Shown here: piece by piece, positions 12,531 through 23,900 of the stretch | How positions within the stretch are numbered: the first letter of the stretch is position 1 | Layout: each line of letters starts with the position of its first letter | NCBI GenBank assembly: GCA_963575745.1 | Contig: CAUYUJ010015283.1 | Location: 282,410 to 346,409, forward strand | Source of the DNA: Prorocentrum cordatum | Taxonomy: Eukaryota > Sar > Dinophyceae > Prorocentrales > Prorocentraceae | Length of the DNA stretch: 64,000 nt | Direction of reading: 5' to 3' | Notes under the pieces: generated by a model | What the model saw: only the letters and a program-made list of their open reading frames with translations | Databases searched by the model: none | What the model was told of the DNA's origin: nothing | Position numbers and translations under genes: made by a program

Positions 12531-13018
12531 AGCCAGGTGCCAGAACCTGGTCAGCGCAAAACAAATCCAAGAGCTTCTGAAGATTTCTCGGAAGTCCTGG
12601 TGAAACTCACCGGAGACTTTCTGGAGGTGCCCCAGAGACCCTCTAGAGATCCAAACAGCTTCCTAAACACTGCACGGAAGCCTATGAGGCGCGTTGGCGG
12701 GATGGGCTGCATGATATTGAGGGATCCGATACCCTTTCGGACGTCCTCCCACCTGGGGGGCAGAGGTAGCGCGAGTCCCCCACAACCACACATACTTCTA
12801 GCGATTCTGTTGGTCCATGTGCCTTTCGAGCCTCCATTGCCTCTGATTTGCAACACTCTGAAAAACAGCAGCGCGGGAATGGAGATATTATCATGAAGCT
12901 ATACTGGGACACTGGGAGAAACATGACACACATATACACAAGCACATTGACACATCTACGTGTATGTAATACATGACACACATATGGACACACATGTTGC
13001 ACGTAGTATACGAACGGG
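12531..13018. other. Intronic sequence, no gene recognised
   Basis: Contains AGGCGCGTTGGCGGGATGGG near 12688, a variant of a phrase also found at 30640 and 37650 next to the CCAAGA-type repeats. A run of ACACACATA-like sequence precedes a GA microsatellite. Confidence 0.4.
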
Positions 13019-13068
13019 GAGAGAGAGAGAGAGAGAGAGCAGGGGGAAAGAGAGAGAGAGAGAGTTAC
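13019..13068. repeat. GA dinucleotide microsatellite
   Basis: Two GA runs are separated by CAGGGGGAAA, about 45 bp downstream (on the minus strand) of the exon 10 donor. Confidence 0.95.
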
Positions 13069-13111
13069 ACATATAATTTTATAGAACAAGCAAAACAACT
13101 AAGCAGCGGGC

Positions 13112-13310
13112 CGAGATGCTTGTACGGGGCCAATGTCGAAGAAATGTAGGCTTTGACTTGGTCTTCCGTAAGATTGCTGCTCGCTTTCCTGACAATGAAA
13201 GCCTTCGGCGTCTCGCCGTCTCCTTCCCGCTTTGCGGGCACCCCGATGATAGCAGCGTCCTCGATCTCTGGGTGCTTCAAAAGAAGGCCTTCAATTTCCG
13301 CTGGTGCGAC
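13112..13310 (-). CDS. Ligase exon 10: C-terminal subdomain
   Basis: The 199-bp exon starts at CAG|GTC and encodes VAPAEIEGLLLKHPEIEDAA, a segment with GVPAKREGDGETPKAFIVRK, then a helix ending LAPYKHL. This is the AMP-binding enzyme C-terminal subdomain that rotates between the two half-reactions. It ends phase 1 at CTCG|GCCC, a GC donor. Joined to exon 11 it restores the Gly of KHLGYV. An alternative continuation into the intron (GPLLSCF) does not match the family. Confidence 0.92.
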
Positions 13311-14317
13311 CTGCTCGACTTCTTTAAAGTCGGGCGCAAATCATACTTACCCTCTGGTCACGCTGCGCACTCTGCCCGTGCAAAGCTACAAAGAGCGTAC
13401 GAAGAGATTTGCAGCTGCCACCTCTCCCAAGAAGCTGGAACAACGACGAACGCGGACGAGCGGCAGATGCTCGCCTTCCGCGCTCCCGACAGGCAAGGGC
13501 TACCCAACCTTTGAGAGCATCTGCCTGCATTCCCGTCCATTCGTCTGGCCGGCTGTGTAGGCAAAATGCGAAATTTGATGCCTTGGATGGCGACTTATCC
13601 AAACCCTTACGAACTGGCCTGCTTGCCAGACTGTCTCCAGCGGCACCCCGAGCTGACACTCTCCAGAACGCCCCTAGCATCTCTGGGCAGAGACGCTCTC
13701 ATCTCAGGGCTGCCAACTATAATGGTATAGCGGACCGTCTGGCGAGTGCTATCGGGCAATAGGACGCGTCCTGCCGAACGCACCCCTGACCATTGCATGT
13801 CAAGATGATCCCCCAAAAATGCCAACGATAATTTTACACACATTAAGCAAGCATGCATATGCACACGCCAGCACGCGGCTATACATGACGCGAGCATAGC
13901 CGAACACGTGCCCGTGCACACGAGACATTATATACATATTGCCACGTATAGGTGGAGTGTGCTGGACTGCTAAGTCCTTCAGCTGCCTCATTCTACCGAA
14001 CGCTGATCGAACGATCCGTCGACACCGCCGCGAAGCCGAGAACAATACCAAGTGGTGAATTCTGGACATGAGTAGCGTGCTGCTGAAGATGAGAGCCCTC
14101 TTTGGTTGGTTGCCTTGCGACCCTTACTACAACAATAGTGTCTGCCAATGGCAATGATTCGTAGTCGTGTGACACCTCGAAAACTTGGATTGGTGCTCAC
14201 GTGGAAATGCTGGATCCCCACGGCAAATCATGTCACTGATTTCACCGATGCTCGGCAACGGGTGCTAATCACAAACAGACCGCTGTGCTACATTTGTGGC
14301 TCTAAATCAGCGCTCAC

Positions 14318-14416
14318 CTGGAAGCCCTTCACCTTGATCAGCTCCTTTAGACGATCAATGATGAAGTAGTCGCCGTCCTCATCTACGTAGCCGATGTCGC
14401 CAGTATGTAGGAATCC
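14318..14416 (-). CDS. Ligase exon 9: A8 hinge motif
   Basis: The 33-codon exon begins AG|GGA and encodes [18 protein letters not shown] followed by [15 protein letters not shown]. The TGD and the DRLKELIK block are the ATP-ribose-binding and hinge motifs of 4CL-type ligases. The donor is CAG|GTGAGC, one of three canonical GT donors in the gene. Both ends are phase 0. Confidence 0.95.
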
Positions 14417-14747
14417 CTGCGTCGGCTTTCTGTGCAGGCGAGCGGGAAGACAGCAGGCAAGCACTCGTAGGCTGATCGTCCGAATTGCCTCCGAACGCAT
14501 GTTGTATGATCATTCGTGTCTAGGGAAGCACTGTCGAGCCCAACCCCCTCCCTCAGTGCGCAGTGTGATCCGACGTGCTTTCCCCGATCCTTCTCATGCG
14601 TGAGGAGGCGTGGCGCGTCTGGGCCACATGATAATCAGAATCGCTGCTCCTTTGGACCCCTGGGACAAAGCTGGACGGGTAGAGGCAAAAACGCCTCTCG
14701 CGGTCTAACACTCGAACAATGTTACTCTCTCTCTCTCTGTCGCAGGT

Positions 14748-16247
14748 TGGGGGGTGAGATCGCAATGGAACGGAGACCCCCAACCGGGAAATCGTTTCGT
14801 TTCGTGCGTGTCGTGCGTACGGGCGAGGCGAAGCTGCGTGGGCGCGCGAGAAGAATGAACCCGCCGTTGCTAGGGCGAAGTCAAGAAAAATGATTACCCC
14901 CCGTCCGTCCGTCCGTCCGGCGGTGGCCCTAGCCGTGTCCCGCGGTGTCCCGTGGTGTCCGCCGCTGCTATGGCGAAGTCAAGACAAATAATTCTCCCCC
15001 GCCCGCTCGCCCGTCCATCCGTCCGGCGGTGGCTCGCGGTGTCCCGTGGTGTCCCGTTGAGTGAGATCGATAGTGAGATCGATAGTGAGATGGATAGTAA
15101 GATCGATACTGAGATCGATGTGGTGCCCGGAGGTGTCCCAAAAAGTGAGATCGAGAGTGAGATCGATAGTGAGATCGACAGGTGTCCCGTGGTGTCCCGT
15201 TGAGTGAGATCGATACTAAAATCGACAATGAGATCGATAGTGAGATCGACGTGGTGTCCCGAGGTGTCCCGTGGTGTCCCAAAACATGAGATCGATAATG
15301 AGATCGATAATGAGATAGACAAGTGTTCCGTGGTGTCCCGTGGTGTCCCGTTGAGCGAGATCGTTAGTGAGATCGATAATGAGATCGATGTGGTGTCCCG
15401 AGGTGTCCCGTGGTGTCCTGTGGTGTCCTATGGTGTCCCGTTGAGTGAGATCGATAGTGAGATCGATAGTGAGACCGATAGTGAGATCGACAAGTGTCCC
15501 GCTGTGTCCCGCGGTGTCCCGTGGTGTCCCGTGGGGGCCCGTGGTGTCCCGTTGAGTTGGCTCGCGGTGTCCCGCGGTGTCCCGCGGTGTCCCGCGGTGT
15601 CCCGTGGTGTCTCGTTGAGTGAGATCGGTAGTGAGATCGGTAGTGAGATCGATAATGAGACCGAATCTGAGATCGATGTGGTGCCCCGAGGTGTTCCGTG
15701 GTGTCCCAAAAGTGAAATCGATAGTGAGATCCATAGTGAAATCGACAGGTGTCCCGTGGTGTCCCGTGGTGTCTTTAAAATGATATCGATAGTGAGATCG
15801 ATAGTGAGATCGATGTGGTGCCCCGAGGTGTCAGGTGGTGTCCCAAAAAGTGAGGTCGATAGTGAGATCGATAGTGAGATCGACAGGTGTCCCGAGGTGT
15901 CCCGTGGTGTCCCGTGGTGTCTTCTGAGTGAGATCGATCGTGAGATCAATAATGAGATCGATAGTGATATCGATGTGGTGTCCCGTGGTGTCCTGTGGTG
16001 TCCTATGGTGCCCCATTGAGTGAGATCGATAATAAGACCAATAGTGAGATCGAGAGGTGTCCCGCGGTGTCCCGTGGTGTCCCGTTGAATGAGATCAAAA
16101 GTGGGATCGATAGTGAGATCGACAAGTGTCCCGTGGTGTCCTATGGTGTCCTGTCGAGTAAGATCGATAGTGAGATCGATTGAGTCAGATGTTAGTTCCC
16201 CCCCTCTCCCCCCCCCCACAACCTCCTTATCACCCGAAGGGTGGTCG
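14748..16247. repeat. Two-part satellite, 1.5-kb unit 1
   Basis: A lead segment starting GGTTGGGGGGTGAGATCGCA (14748-15035) is followed by a long mix of a 12-mer (GTGAGATCGATA) and a 10-mer (GTGTCCCGTG), each in short runs, and closes with TCCTTATCACCCGAAGGGTG. The 12-mer keeps every frame open, so the 271- and 286-residue ORFs here are repeat artefacts. The array fills most of the intron between ligase exons 8 and 9. Confidence 0.9.
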
Positions 16248-17748
16248 GAGGTTGGGGGGTGAGATCGCAGTGGAACGGAGACCCCCAACCGGGAAATCGT
16301 TTCGTTTCGTTCGTGTCGTGCGTGCGGGCGAGGCGAAGCTGCGTGGGCGCGCGAGAAGGTGAACCCGAAGTTGCTAGGGCGAAGTCGAGACAGATGATTC
16401 TCCTTCGTCCGTCCGTCCGTCCTGCGGTGGCCCTAGCGGTGTCCCGCGGTGTCCCGTGGTGTCCGCCGTTGCTAGGGCGAAGTCAAGACAAATGATTCTC
16501 CCCCGCCCGCCCGTCCGTCCGTCCGGCGGTGGCTCGCGGTGTCCCGCGATGTCCCGTGGTGTCCCGTTGAATTAGATCGATAGTGAGATCGATAATGAGA
16601 TCGACAGGTGTCCCGTGGGGTCCCGCTGAGTGAGATCGATACTAAAATCGATAATGAGATCGATAGTGAGATCGATGTGGTGTCCCGAGGTGTCCCGTGG
16701 TGTCCCGTTGAGTGAGATCGATAGTGAGATCGATAGTGAGATCGATAATGAGATCGATAGTGAGATCGATGTGGTGTCCTGCGGTGTCCCGTGGTGTCCC
16801 GTTGAGTGAGATCGATAGTGAGATCGATAGTGAGATGGATGTGGTGTCCCGAGGTGTCCTACGGTGCCCCGTTGAGTGAGATCGACAGTGAGATCTATAA
16901 TAAGACCGATACTGAGATCGAGGGATGTCCTGCGGTGTCCCGTGGTGTCCCGTGGGGGCCCGTGGTGTCCCGTGGTGTCCCGTTGAGTTGGGTCGCGATG
17001 TCCCGCGGTGTCCCGTGGTGTCCCGTGGTGTCCGCCGTTGCTAGAGCGAAGTCAAGACAAATGATTCTCCCCCGCCCGCCCGTCCGTCCGTCCGGCGGTG
17101 GCTCGCGGTGTCCCGCGGTGTCCCGTGGTGTCCCGTGGTGTCTCGTTGGGTGCGATCGATAGTGAGATTCATAGTAAGATCGATGGTGAGATGGATGTGG
17201 TGCCCCAAGGTGTCCCGTGGTGTCCTAAAAAGTAAGATCGATACTGAGATCGATAGTGAGATCGACAGGTGTCCCGTGGTGTCCCGTGGTGTCCTATGGT
17301 GTCCCAAAAAGTGAGATCGATAATGAGATCGATAGTGAGATCGACATGTGTCCCGTGGTGTCCCAAAAAGTGAGATCGATAGTGAGATCGATAGTGAGAT
17401 CGACAAGTTTCCTGTGGTGTCCCGTGGTGTCCCGTTGAGTGAGATCGATCGTGAGATCGATAGTGAGATCGATGTGGTGTCCCAAGGTGTCCCGTGGTGT
17501 CCTATGGTGTCCCGTTGAGAGAGATCGATAGTGGATCGATCGTGAGACCGATCGTGAAATCGAGAGGTGTCCCGCGGTATCCCGTGGTGCCCCGTTGAGT
17601 GAGATCGATAGTGAGATGATAGTGAGATCGATAAGTGTCCCGTGGTGTCCCGTTGGGTAAGATCGATAGTGAGATCGATTGAGTCAGATGTTGGTTTCCC
17701 CCCCTCTCCCCCCGCCCCAAAACCTCCTTATCACCCGAAGGGTGGTCG
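16248..17748. repeat. Two-part satellite, 1.5-kb unit 2
   Basis: This is a second copy of the same unit with the same lead segment (16248-16540), the same 12-mer/10-mer interior and the same closing TCCTTATCACCCGAAGGGTG. A partial lead segment recurs at about 17030-17100. The two units are direct tandem copies. Confidence 0.9.
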
Positions 17749-18039
17749 TATAGGTATTTATTTGTATATCATCCCGTAGCTTCAGTCGACGCATGCTTCC
17801 GACGTCGTGATCTTCTCACAACGCGGGCACTCCAAGCTCCGACCCGATCTCTGGACCCGGGTCTTCTTCTGCGCGGGTCGCTTCTTGATGACACCGCGTG
17901 CCAGAACATGCCCCCTGGGTCCTCTTCCTCCACGTTGACATCTGGACCTGCCACAGAGCGCGTCCGAGCGCGACACGGCGCCCGGAAGGCCTCCAGATGT
18001 GGAATGCGTCAGCATATCTGACTCAGAACCCCGCCCCAC

Positions 18040-18165
18040 CTCTCCTCCTCCTCCTCCTCCTCCTACTTCTCCTCCTCATCCTCCTCCTTCTCCTTCTCCT
18101 CTTCCTCCTTCGCATCCTCTTGCTTCTCCTTCTCCTTCTCCTTCTCCTCCTCCTCTCTTTCGCAC
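18040..18165. repeat. TCC/CTT polypyrimidine tract
   Basis: Pure C/T triplet sequence inside the exon 8-9 intron. No coding signal. Confidence 0.9.
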
Positions 18166-18398
18166 GCTCGAAATGGGTACGGAAATAATGGATACAATGC
18201 CCAACAGCACATGTTGTCCAAAACTGACGGCGGCCGCTGTTGGGAAGAAGCGAACGCGCACAGTACCATACCAATCACGTGTGAGGCAGCATGAGTGCTA
18301 CATAGGTAATCACAGCACGCATACCGCGGGCCCAGCGCTGATCAGACATACTTCTCGCATTGATGCAAAACACAACCCAAGCACAAAAACGCAAGCGC

Positions 18399-18445
18399 CT
18401 GCGCATCAATGATGGTCTTGTCCGCGTCGGGATGGTTCAAGTAAC
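18399..18445 (-). CDS. Ligase exon 8 (47-bp microexon)
   Basis: The acceptor CCAG|GT supplies two bases that finish the Gly codon of exon 7. The exon then encodes YLNHPDADKTIIDAQ, matching the YLNNPEAT..ID phrase of 4CL-type ligases. The donor is CAG|GCGC (GC type), phase 0. Being so short, it is found only by filling the gap between GPNIMKG (exon 7) and GFLHTGD (exon 9); both junctions fit in phase and sequence. Confidence 0.9.
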
Positions 18446-19723
18446 CTGGCTTTGACTTCGTCATGCCGCTGAAAGGCAGCTATGGCGTCCCGCCAATCTA
18501 CGCTCGCCGTCCCTAGTCCATCGGAGCCAACTTACCTGTTTCACTTCTTGCGGTTTTGACATCCACTCTGTTACTCCGGAGCTTCTTTGTTCTAGACGGA
18601 GCTGTATCAAAGACACTTTGCACGTACATCCAAACTCTCGACCATGCCTGGGAAGACCGTGACATTTCATTCACCTGTCGGACATCGTTTCGAGTCTAAT
18701 GCGTCGGCCACTCGTGCACTGTTTGAGCATCCTGGAAACATCAGGTCTTATCCTTCGTCTCTTGACCCTGCAAGTTCCATCATCCTCTGAGAGCAAATAG
18801 CTTAGAGAGACACAGAGAGAAAGAGAAAAAAAACACATCTTCCAAACCCCTTCTGCCCTTCGGGGAAGGTCTTCCCCATCCCCCTACCACACGCCGGAGG
18901 ACTTCCCTCCCCTCCAAGCGATACCTCCTGTGGGCCTCGTACCGCCAGCCACTGAGTTGTTCGGTAACCTCGATAGAGAGCCGAAGCCCCCGAAGCCCAG
19001 GCTTGTCTCCAGTGGTCGTCCTCACCGAGTGCTTGGAACGGGGCCCGTTGGAGGAGCATCCAGTGCGCCCGTTGCTTCAACACTGAGCGTGCTCCTGGCA
19101 AGCGTACAATTCTCCCCAACTTTGTAGAATGTACATACACGGAATTCAAACAAATCGCCCTCACACGCTTCACGTTTGCAAGGTGATCGAAACGGGTCTC
19201 CCAATTTCTTTTGAAGTGCAAATGGGCCCTGGAATCCGGAACAACCCCGAACGTTGGGGGGCCCGTTGGATAAGATTTACACCCAGCAGCGTCGCCAGAT
19301 GTTGTCAGGCAAACTCTCCTGACACAAGGACCAGCACGATTCCCACCCCTGGCCCCTCGCCCCTGAGTGCCCCAAAGGGGGCGAGTGGTGGAGCCTGCTA
19401 GGGAATTCGTTAATGCCCAATCTCTTTTTCTTGAGAAGCCCTCTCGTTCCTAGAATGGTGGGGTGATGAGAGAGCCACTGGAAAAGAGGGCTGCTTGGGG
19501 GCCTCTTTGGGGCGTCTTCTTTGGGGCGTCTTATACGGGGTCCTCGGCAGTCACGGCCTTTCCCCGGGGCCGGCATTCCATCATAGTGCAGGTTTGGAGG
19601 TTCTGGATAAGTTTGGGGCCCCTGACTGTGGGTGGCCAAAGGCTGTGGGCCAGACCCTGGCGCTGCAGCGGCGTCCCTGCGCAGCGTTGCTTGACGATCG
19701 CGGCGCGGGCTCGGCCGCGGCTC

Positions 19724-19856
19724 CTTTCATGATGTTGGGCCCTCGCAGCCAGAGCTCCCCAGCCTCCGTGGGGCCGACTCCCCTGGTCTTCCCCGTGTCC
19801 ACGTCCACGATCTTGCACTCCTCGCGGCGGGCCGAGAGCCCACGGGACCCCGCGTG
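19724..19856 (-). CDS. Ligase exon 7: CKIVD / GELWLRG block
   Basis: The exon encodes AGSRG, EECKIVDVDTG, a loop, EAGELWLRGPNIMK and the first base of a Gly codon. GELWLRG is the family's A7-type motif. The donor reads AAAG|GAGCC, a GA donor that is confirmed by the exact fit of exon 8. The start at AAG|CAC (19856) is less certain. It is chosen because the spacing from GSRG to ECK equals that from GSVG to ECK in the family and because it is phase 0 with exon 6. Confidence 0.88.
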
Positions 19857-20405
19857 CTTGGAAGATCGGGACGTCGGGGAAAGCGCTCGTTCCGTCTCGG
19901 CACGGGGGGGGCCGTCCAAGGTTGACGACCACTCACGGTCTGCGCAGCCCCCCGACGGCGGAAACGGTTCGAGATCGAACGCTTCACGCCTCGAGTACGA
20001 GGTCGGCTGCACCACTGATTTACACAGAATTGTTTTCGTCGAATCTAAGACACAGATGCTAGTCGTGGATCCACGAACACTCTACGCATCTTTCGTAGAC
20101 TCGCCAAACATGTCAAGTTTGGGGTGCATCAGGTCTGTGATCGGTCTCCACGAGCGGGCGCAAGGGCGCGTGGGACAACGCGGTTCCGACATCTCGTGGG
20201 GCTTCCCGCATGCCCCCTGGGGCTTCCCGTGTGCCCCCCCTGGGCTTTGCCGAGTGGTGGCGCGTCACTTTGTCGGGCCCAAGAGGGCCCCAAGACGAGC
20301 CAAGAGGGCCCCAAGAGGCCCCGAAGACGGCCCACGAGGGCCCCGAGTCGCCGAAAGATCGGTCTTGGGCCTCGAAGTCGCCCCAAGAGGCCTTCAGCAG
20401 GCCTC

Positions 20406-20410
20406 CCAAG
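20406..20410. repeat. Target site duplication, left
   Basis: CCAAG directly precedes the left LTR and is repeated at 30187-30191 directly after the right LTR. Five bp is the usual Ty1/copia duplication length. Confidence 0.9.
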
Positions 20411-20593
20411 TGTCAGTGCAGTTGTTTTCAGCAAAGACCGCGCGGCAGTCCAACTGCGGGTGCGTCCCAGGGCCCTAGGACTAGGGCCAAAACAGCGGCG
20501 GGCAGCGTGCATGCCACAAAACAAGACAAGCGTGTACAACATACACACATGGTGGCACGGGCGGCAGAGGGGCAGGGGAGTGCACTCTTCACA
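20411..20593 (-). repeat. 3' LTR (left copy)
   Basis: The 183-bp LTR begins TGTCAG and ends TTCACA on the plus strand and is identical to 30004-30186. It contains a perfect hairpin, GGCCCTAG-GA-CTAGGGCC (20471-20488), and a second, GCAGT-CCA-ACTGC (20444-20456). Confidence 0.95.
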
Positions 20594-20682
20594 CTGGGTG
20601 AGTACAATGCTGCCCCGATGCCGCTCCCTCTGAAAGGGCAACGCTGCACGCAATTATAATGTATATCAGCCCACGGGCCGAA

Positions 20683-20876
20683 ACACCTCAAGCAGATGCG
20701 GCCTGAGGCTCGAAATATAAATATGAATGTCTAGATTCACCAATCCAGACTGTCAACTCAAAAGATATGCATGAGACACCTCAAGCAAGGTGCGGCCTGA
20801 GGCTCAAAATATAAATACAAGAATATGAATATCTGGATACACTACTCCAGACGATCAACTCAAAGGATATGCATAC
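20683..20876 (-). repeat. Two-copy ~95-bp tandem repeat in the retrotransposon 3' region
   Basis: Units 20683-20775 and 20776-20876 share ACACCTCAAGCA, GCGGCCTGAGGCTC, AAATATAAAT, ATCAACTCAAA-like and GATATGCAT phrases. They lie between the pol stop and the 3' LTR, so they would be in the 3' untranslated part of the element RNA. Confidence 0.85.
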
Positions 20877-20922
20877 ATCACCGTAGCTCTCACTAGGTCC
20901 ATCAGCAGCTGCAATCAGGACC

Positions 20923-23900
20923 TCACGGGCTCGCAGGCCCTGGAACGGCGACCCGACGCTGGGCCTTCCGCTCCTTGGCTCGCTCACGCTGTCCGCGGCG
21001 CAGCCGCAGACGGTGTGCCTCCTCATCCTCTTGCTCAGCAGTAGGCACCATGCTGAACAGGCCGTGGCGGAGGAACTGCGATAGTACCTCGTTAGGCTGC
21101 ACGGCTTTTGTCAACACATCCGCTAGCATGTGGCTATTAGGCAGCCACTTGAACTTGATGGCCTCCTGCTCTATCAAATCCTTGGCCACCAGCAAGTCAA
21201 TGAGGGTCTGCCGAGACACCGGCATCGACCCGATCTTGGACGTGTGATCGTAGAGCGACTTCGCATCCGTCACGAGCGCCCCTGGAACCTTCAGCGCCAG
21301 CCTCCAGTCCCCTTGCAAGGGCGGCTCCCCGTACAAGATTGCCTCAATCAGCAGCCTGAGGTAAAGCTGCCGATCCAAAGCCACGGACATAGCCGCAGAT
21401 TCTGCGGCCATCGTAGATCCAACAACTCGTGTAATAGTACTGCTCTGAAACTCCACTAGACAGCATACGGTTAGCTCCTTCAAAACTCGGGTGTCCGTAA
21501 TCATACTCATGAACCCCATCTGGCTCTTACAGCCGGGTTCCTTCGCAAACGAAGCGTCCATAAGCGTGAGCACCTGCAAGCGCTCGATGTCCACACGGCG
21601 GATCCGGAGAGTCGCAAGACCTCTCTTGTCGTAGTCCTGAAGCCGGTCGATGATGTCATTGAGCACTCGCAGGTGCAGCAACCTCCGACCTTTCGGATCC
21701 TTCTGTGCGAGCGCCGAGACACTATACGCGAGTTGTGGCACCACGCGTGCGACAGGCCACCGCACCTTCTGGAGCAAGCTCCGGTAGTCGTGGTGCTCCT
21801 CGGGAGTCATCTCCCGCTCCTCGTTGTCACCCCTTGCAAGGGGGTGCTTCGTCAGCTTGCCGATGTACTCGTGCATGCTGATCTCGATGTGATCAGGGTG
21901 GCGCCACCACTCCTCACCGAGATAGGCGATTGCCTCCTTGTCGTTGCCCTTCTTCCAGTGCTTGATGTTGAAACGACTGTTGATGTTCGCCTTCACCTCC
22001 TGGTACTGGGGATCGTGTGGGTCTCCAAACAGCATGCCGTCATCGACGTGCAAGGTCAACATAGCGATCAACTTGTCTTTCATTCGATAAACGAAGACAG
22101 CTCGAGCACAGCGCAGCTCCACGAAACCGACCTCGTCCGTCAACACCTGGCGGGCTCGGAGATACCACAACCGAGGCGCCTCAGTCAGACCGTACGCCCC
22201 TTTCAGCAAGCGCAGCAACGCATAAGGCCGCACGGCTGGCCATCCAGCACCGTCGACGGCTGGAAGCCCGTCCTTAGGAGCCCTCACATACAGCTCCCGT
22301 TCCAGCTTCAGCCCGGACAGGAACGCAGTCGCTACGTCGAAACATTCGAATGTCCAATCCATCGCCATTGTGATAGACGCACACACCAGCACAGCCAAAG
22401 GGGAAGTAGTAGGCGAATCCGTCCTGAATAGACCAAGCTGCGGATCGAGATGGCCAGGGATGATCAAGCGAGACTTCGCCTCCAGCTCCGGCCCTCGTCC
22501 CCGGTTCGTGCGAACCGAACGCATGGGCACCGAGATGATCTTGTCCTTCGGGATGCTCTTCTCCTCCTCCTCGGTGACCAGCTCGACCGTGTTGTTGGCG
22601 ATCCATTGCCGCCACTCGGCGGCATCGGCCTCGTCGAACTTAGCCTTCTCGTGCTGGTTGAAGTGACGTGGGTCTAGCTCCTTCGCGTTCTGCTTCATCA
22701 CGAGTGCGAACACGTCGTGCTCGTACCTGGCCTCCTGCAGCCATGCGTCATACACAGATGACACGTTGATCCATTCTTCGTAAGTCATCGGCTGTCGTAC
22801 AAGCCCCTCCGGAGTGTCCAAATAGTACACCCCTTGTGCATGAGCGTCCGGCTTGTCGTGGTAGAAAAGCGTGAGACCAACCCAGCTGTCCTCCGTGCGC
22901 TCGTTGGTACGGTTCGCGCCGTCGTCCTTGTAGGCACACTGGCCCGTAGCGGAGAGCATCACCGAGAGGCGATTGCACTCCCGGTGGCGGTCGTGATCAT
23001 AGAGTCTCCGCCGTGGCTCTCGGTGTACACGTACTCCTCGTACGACCTTCTGAACGAGCGTGGAGACACCATCCAAGGCATTCTGGTCGAACCACTCCTG
23101 AGGCCCCGAGTGCACAACGGCGTTCATGGCCACTTCGCGGAGGGCCGGCAAACCACTCGTAGGAGCAGCCTGCAGACGCGTCTTCTTGATGCAAATCGGC
23201 ACGTCATCTACCAGGAACTTCCGTTTTCGCTCAAGCTCGAAATCGTCTCTGGGAATCGGCGGCACCGAAGGGCCGCCAGAGCCCGATGCTCCCGGAGAGG
23301 CCTTCGGGTACACCTCAGAGGATATCCGCCCTGGAGGGGAACGAGAACGTTCCCTCTTCGGAGGGGGAAGCTGCGGCAGCTGCTGCTGCTCAGGCGGCTC
23401 CTCCTCCTTGGCCTGTGCCTCAATGGCGTCCAGGGCCCTCAGGTCCACACGAGGCTGCCTGGACCCCTCGAGCTCCCCATGTCGGTCACGCTCCTTCTTC
23501 AAGAACGTCTTCTTCACCTTCTGAACCTTCACCTTGGGCGTGACGTCCACGATGTCGTGGTAAGCGCGGTCATCTCGCTGCTGTGTCAGTCGCACGTCCG
23601 TCTGGATGGACTCCGCAGCTGCGGCCTCCTGGGAGGAGGCGTGCCGGAGCTGCTCACGAGCAACAAGTAGCACGTGACCACGCCAGGATACGTAGTAACG
23701 GCTGTTGGACTCCTTCGCGATCACAGTCGCAGGACCCCGCCATCTTTCAGGATCTTGCCGACGACGTCCCTTGAACGGATTCGGTGCCCAGAAATACACC
23801 CTCGATCCTGGGCACAGATCACCGACGACCGTCGGCGCCTGTCGTAGCAACGCCCTCCGCACCTTGTCCGTCGCGTCGCGCTCCAGCAACATCATCTTTG

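Noticed and set aside
15204-16288. Frames of 271 and 286 residues in the 15-16 kb region
   Set aside because: They are translations of a 12-mer satellite, which keeps all frames open; no gene is implied.
14748-17748. Tandem short repeats as a CRISPR array
   Set aside because: Repeats are contiguous with no unique spacers, in a eukaryotic intron.
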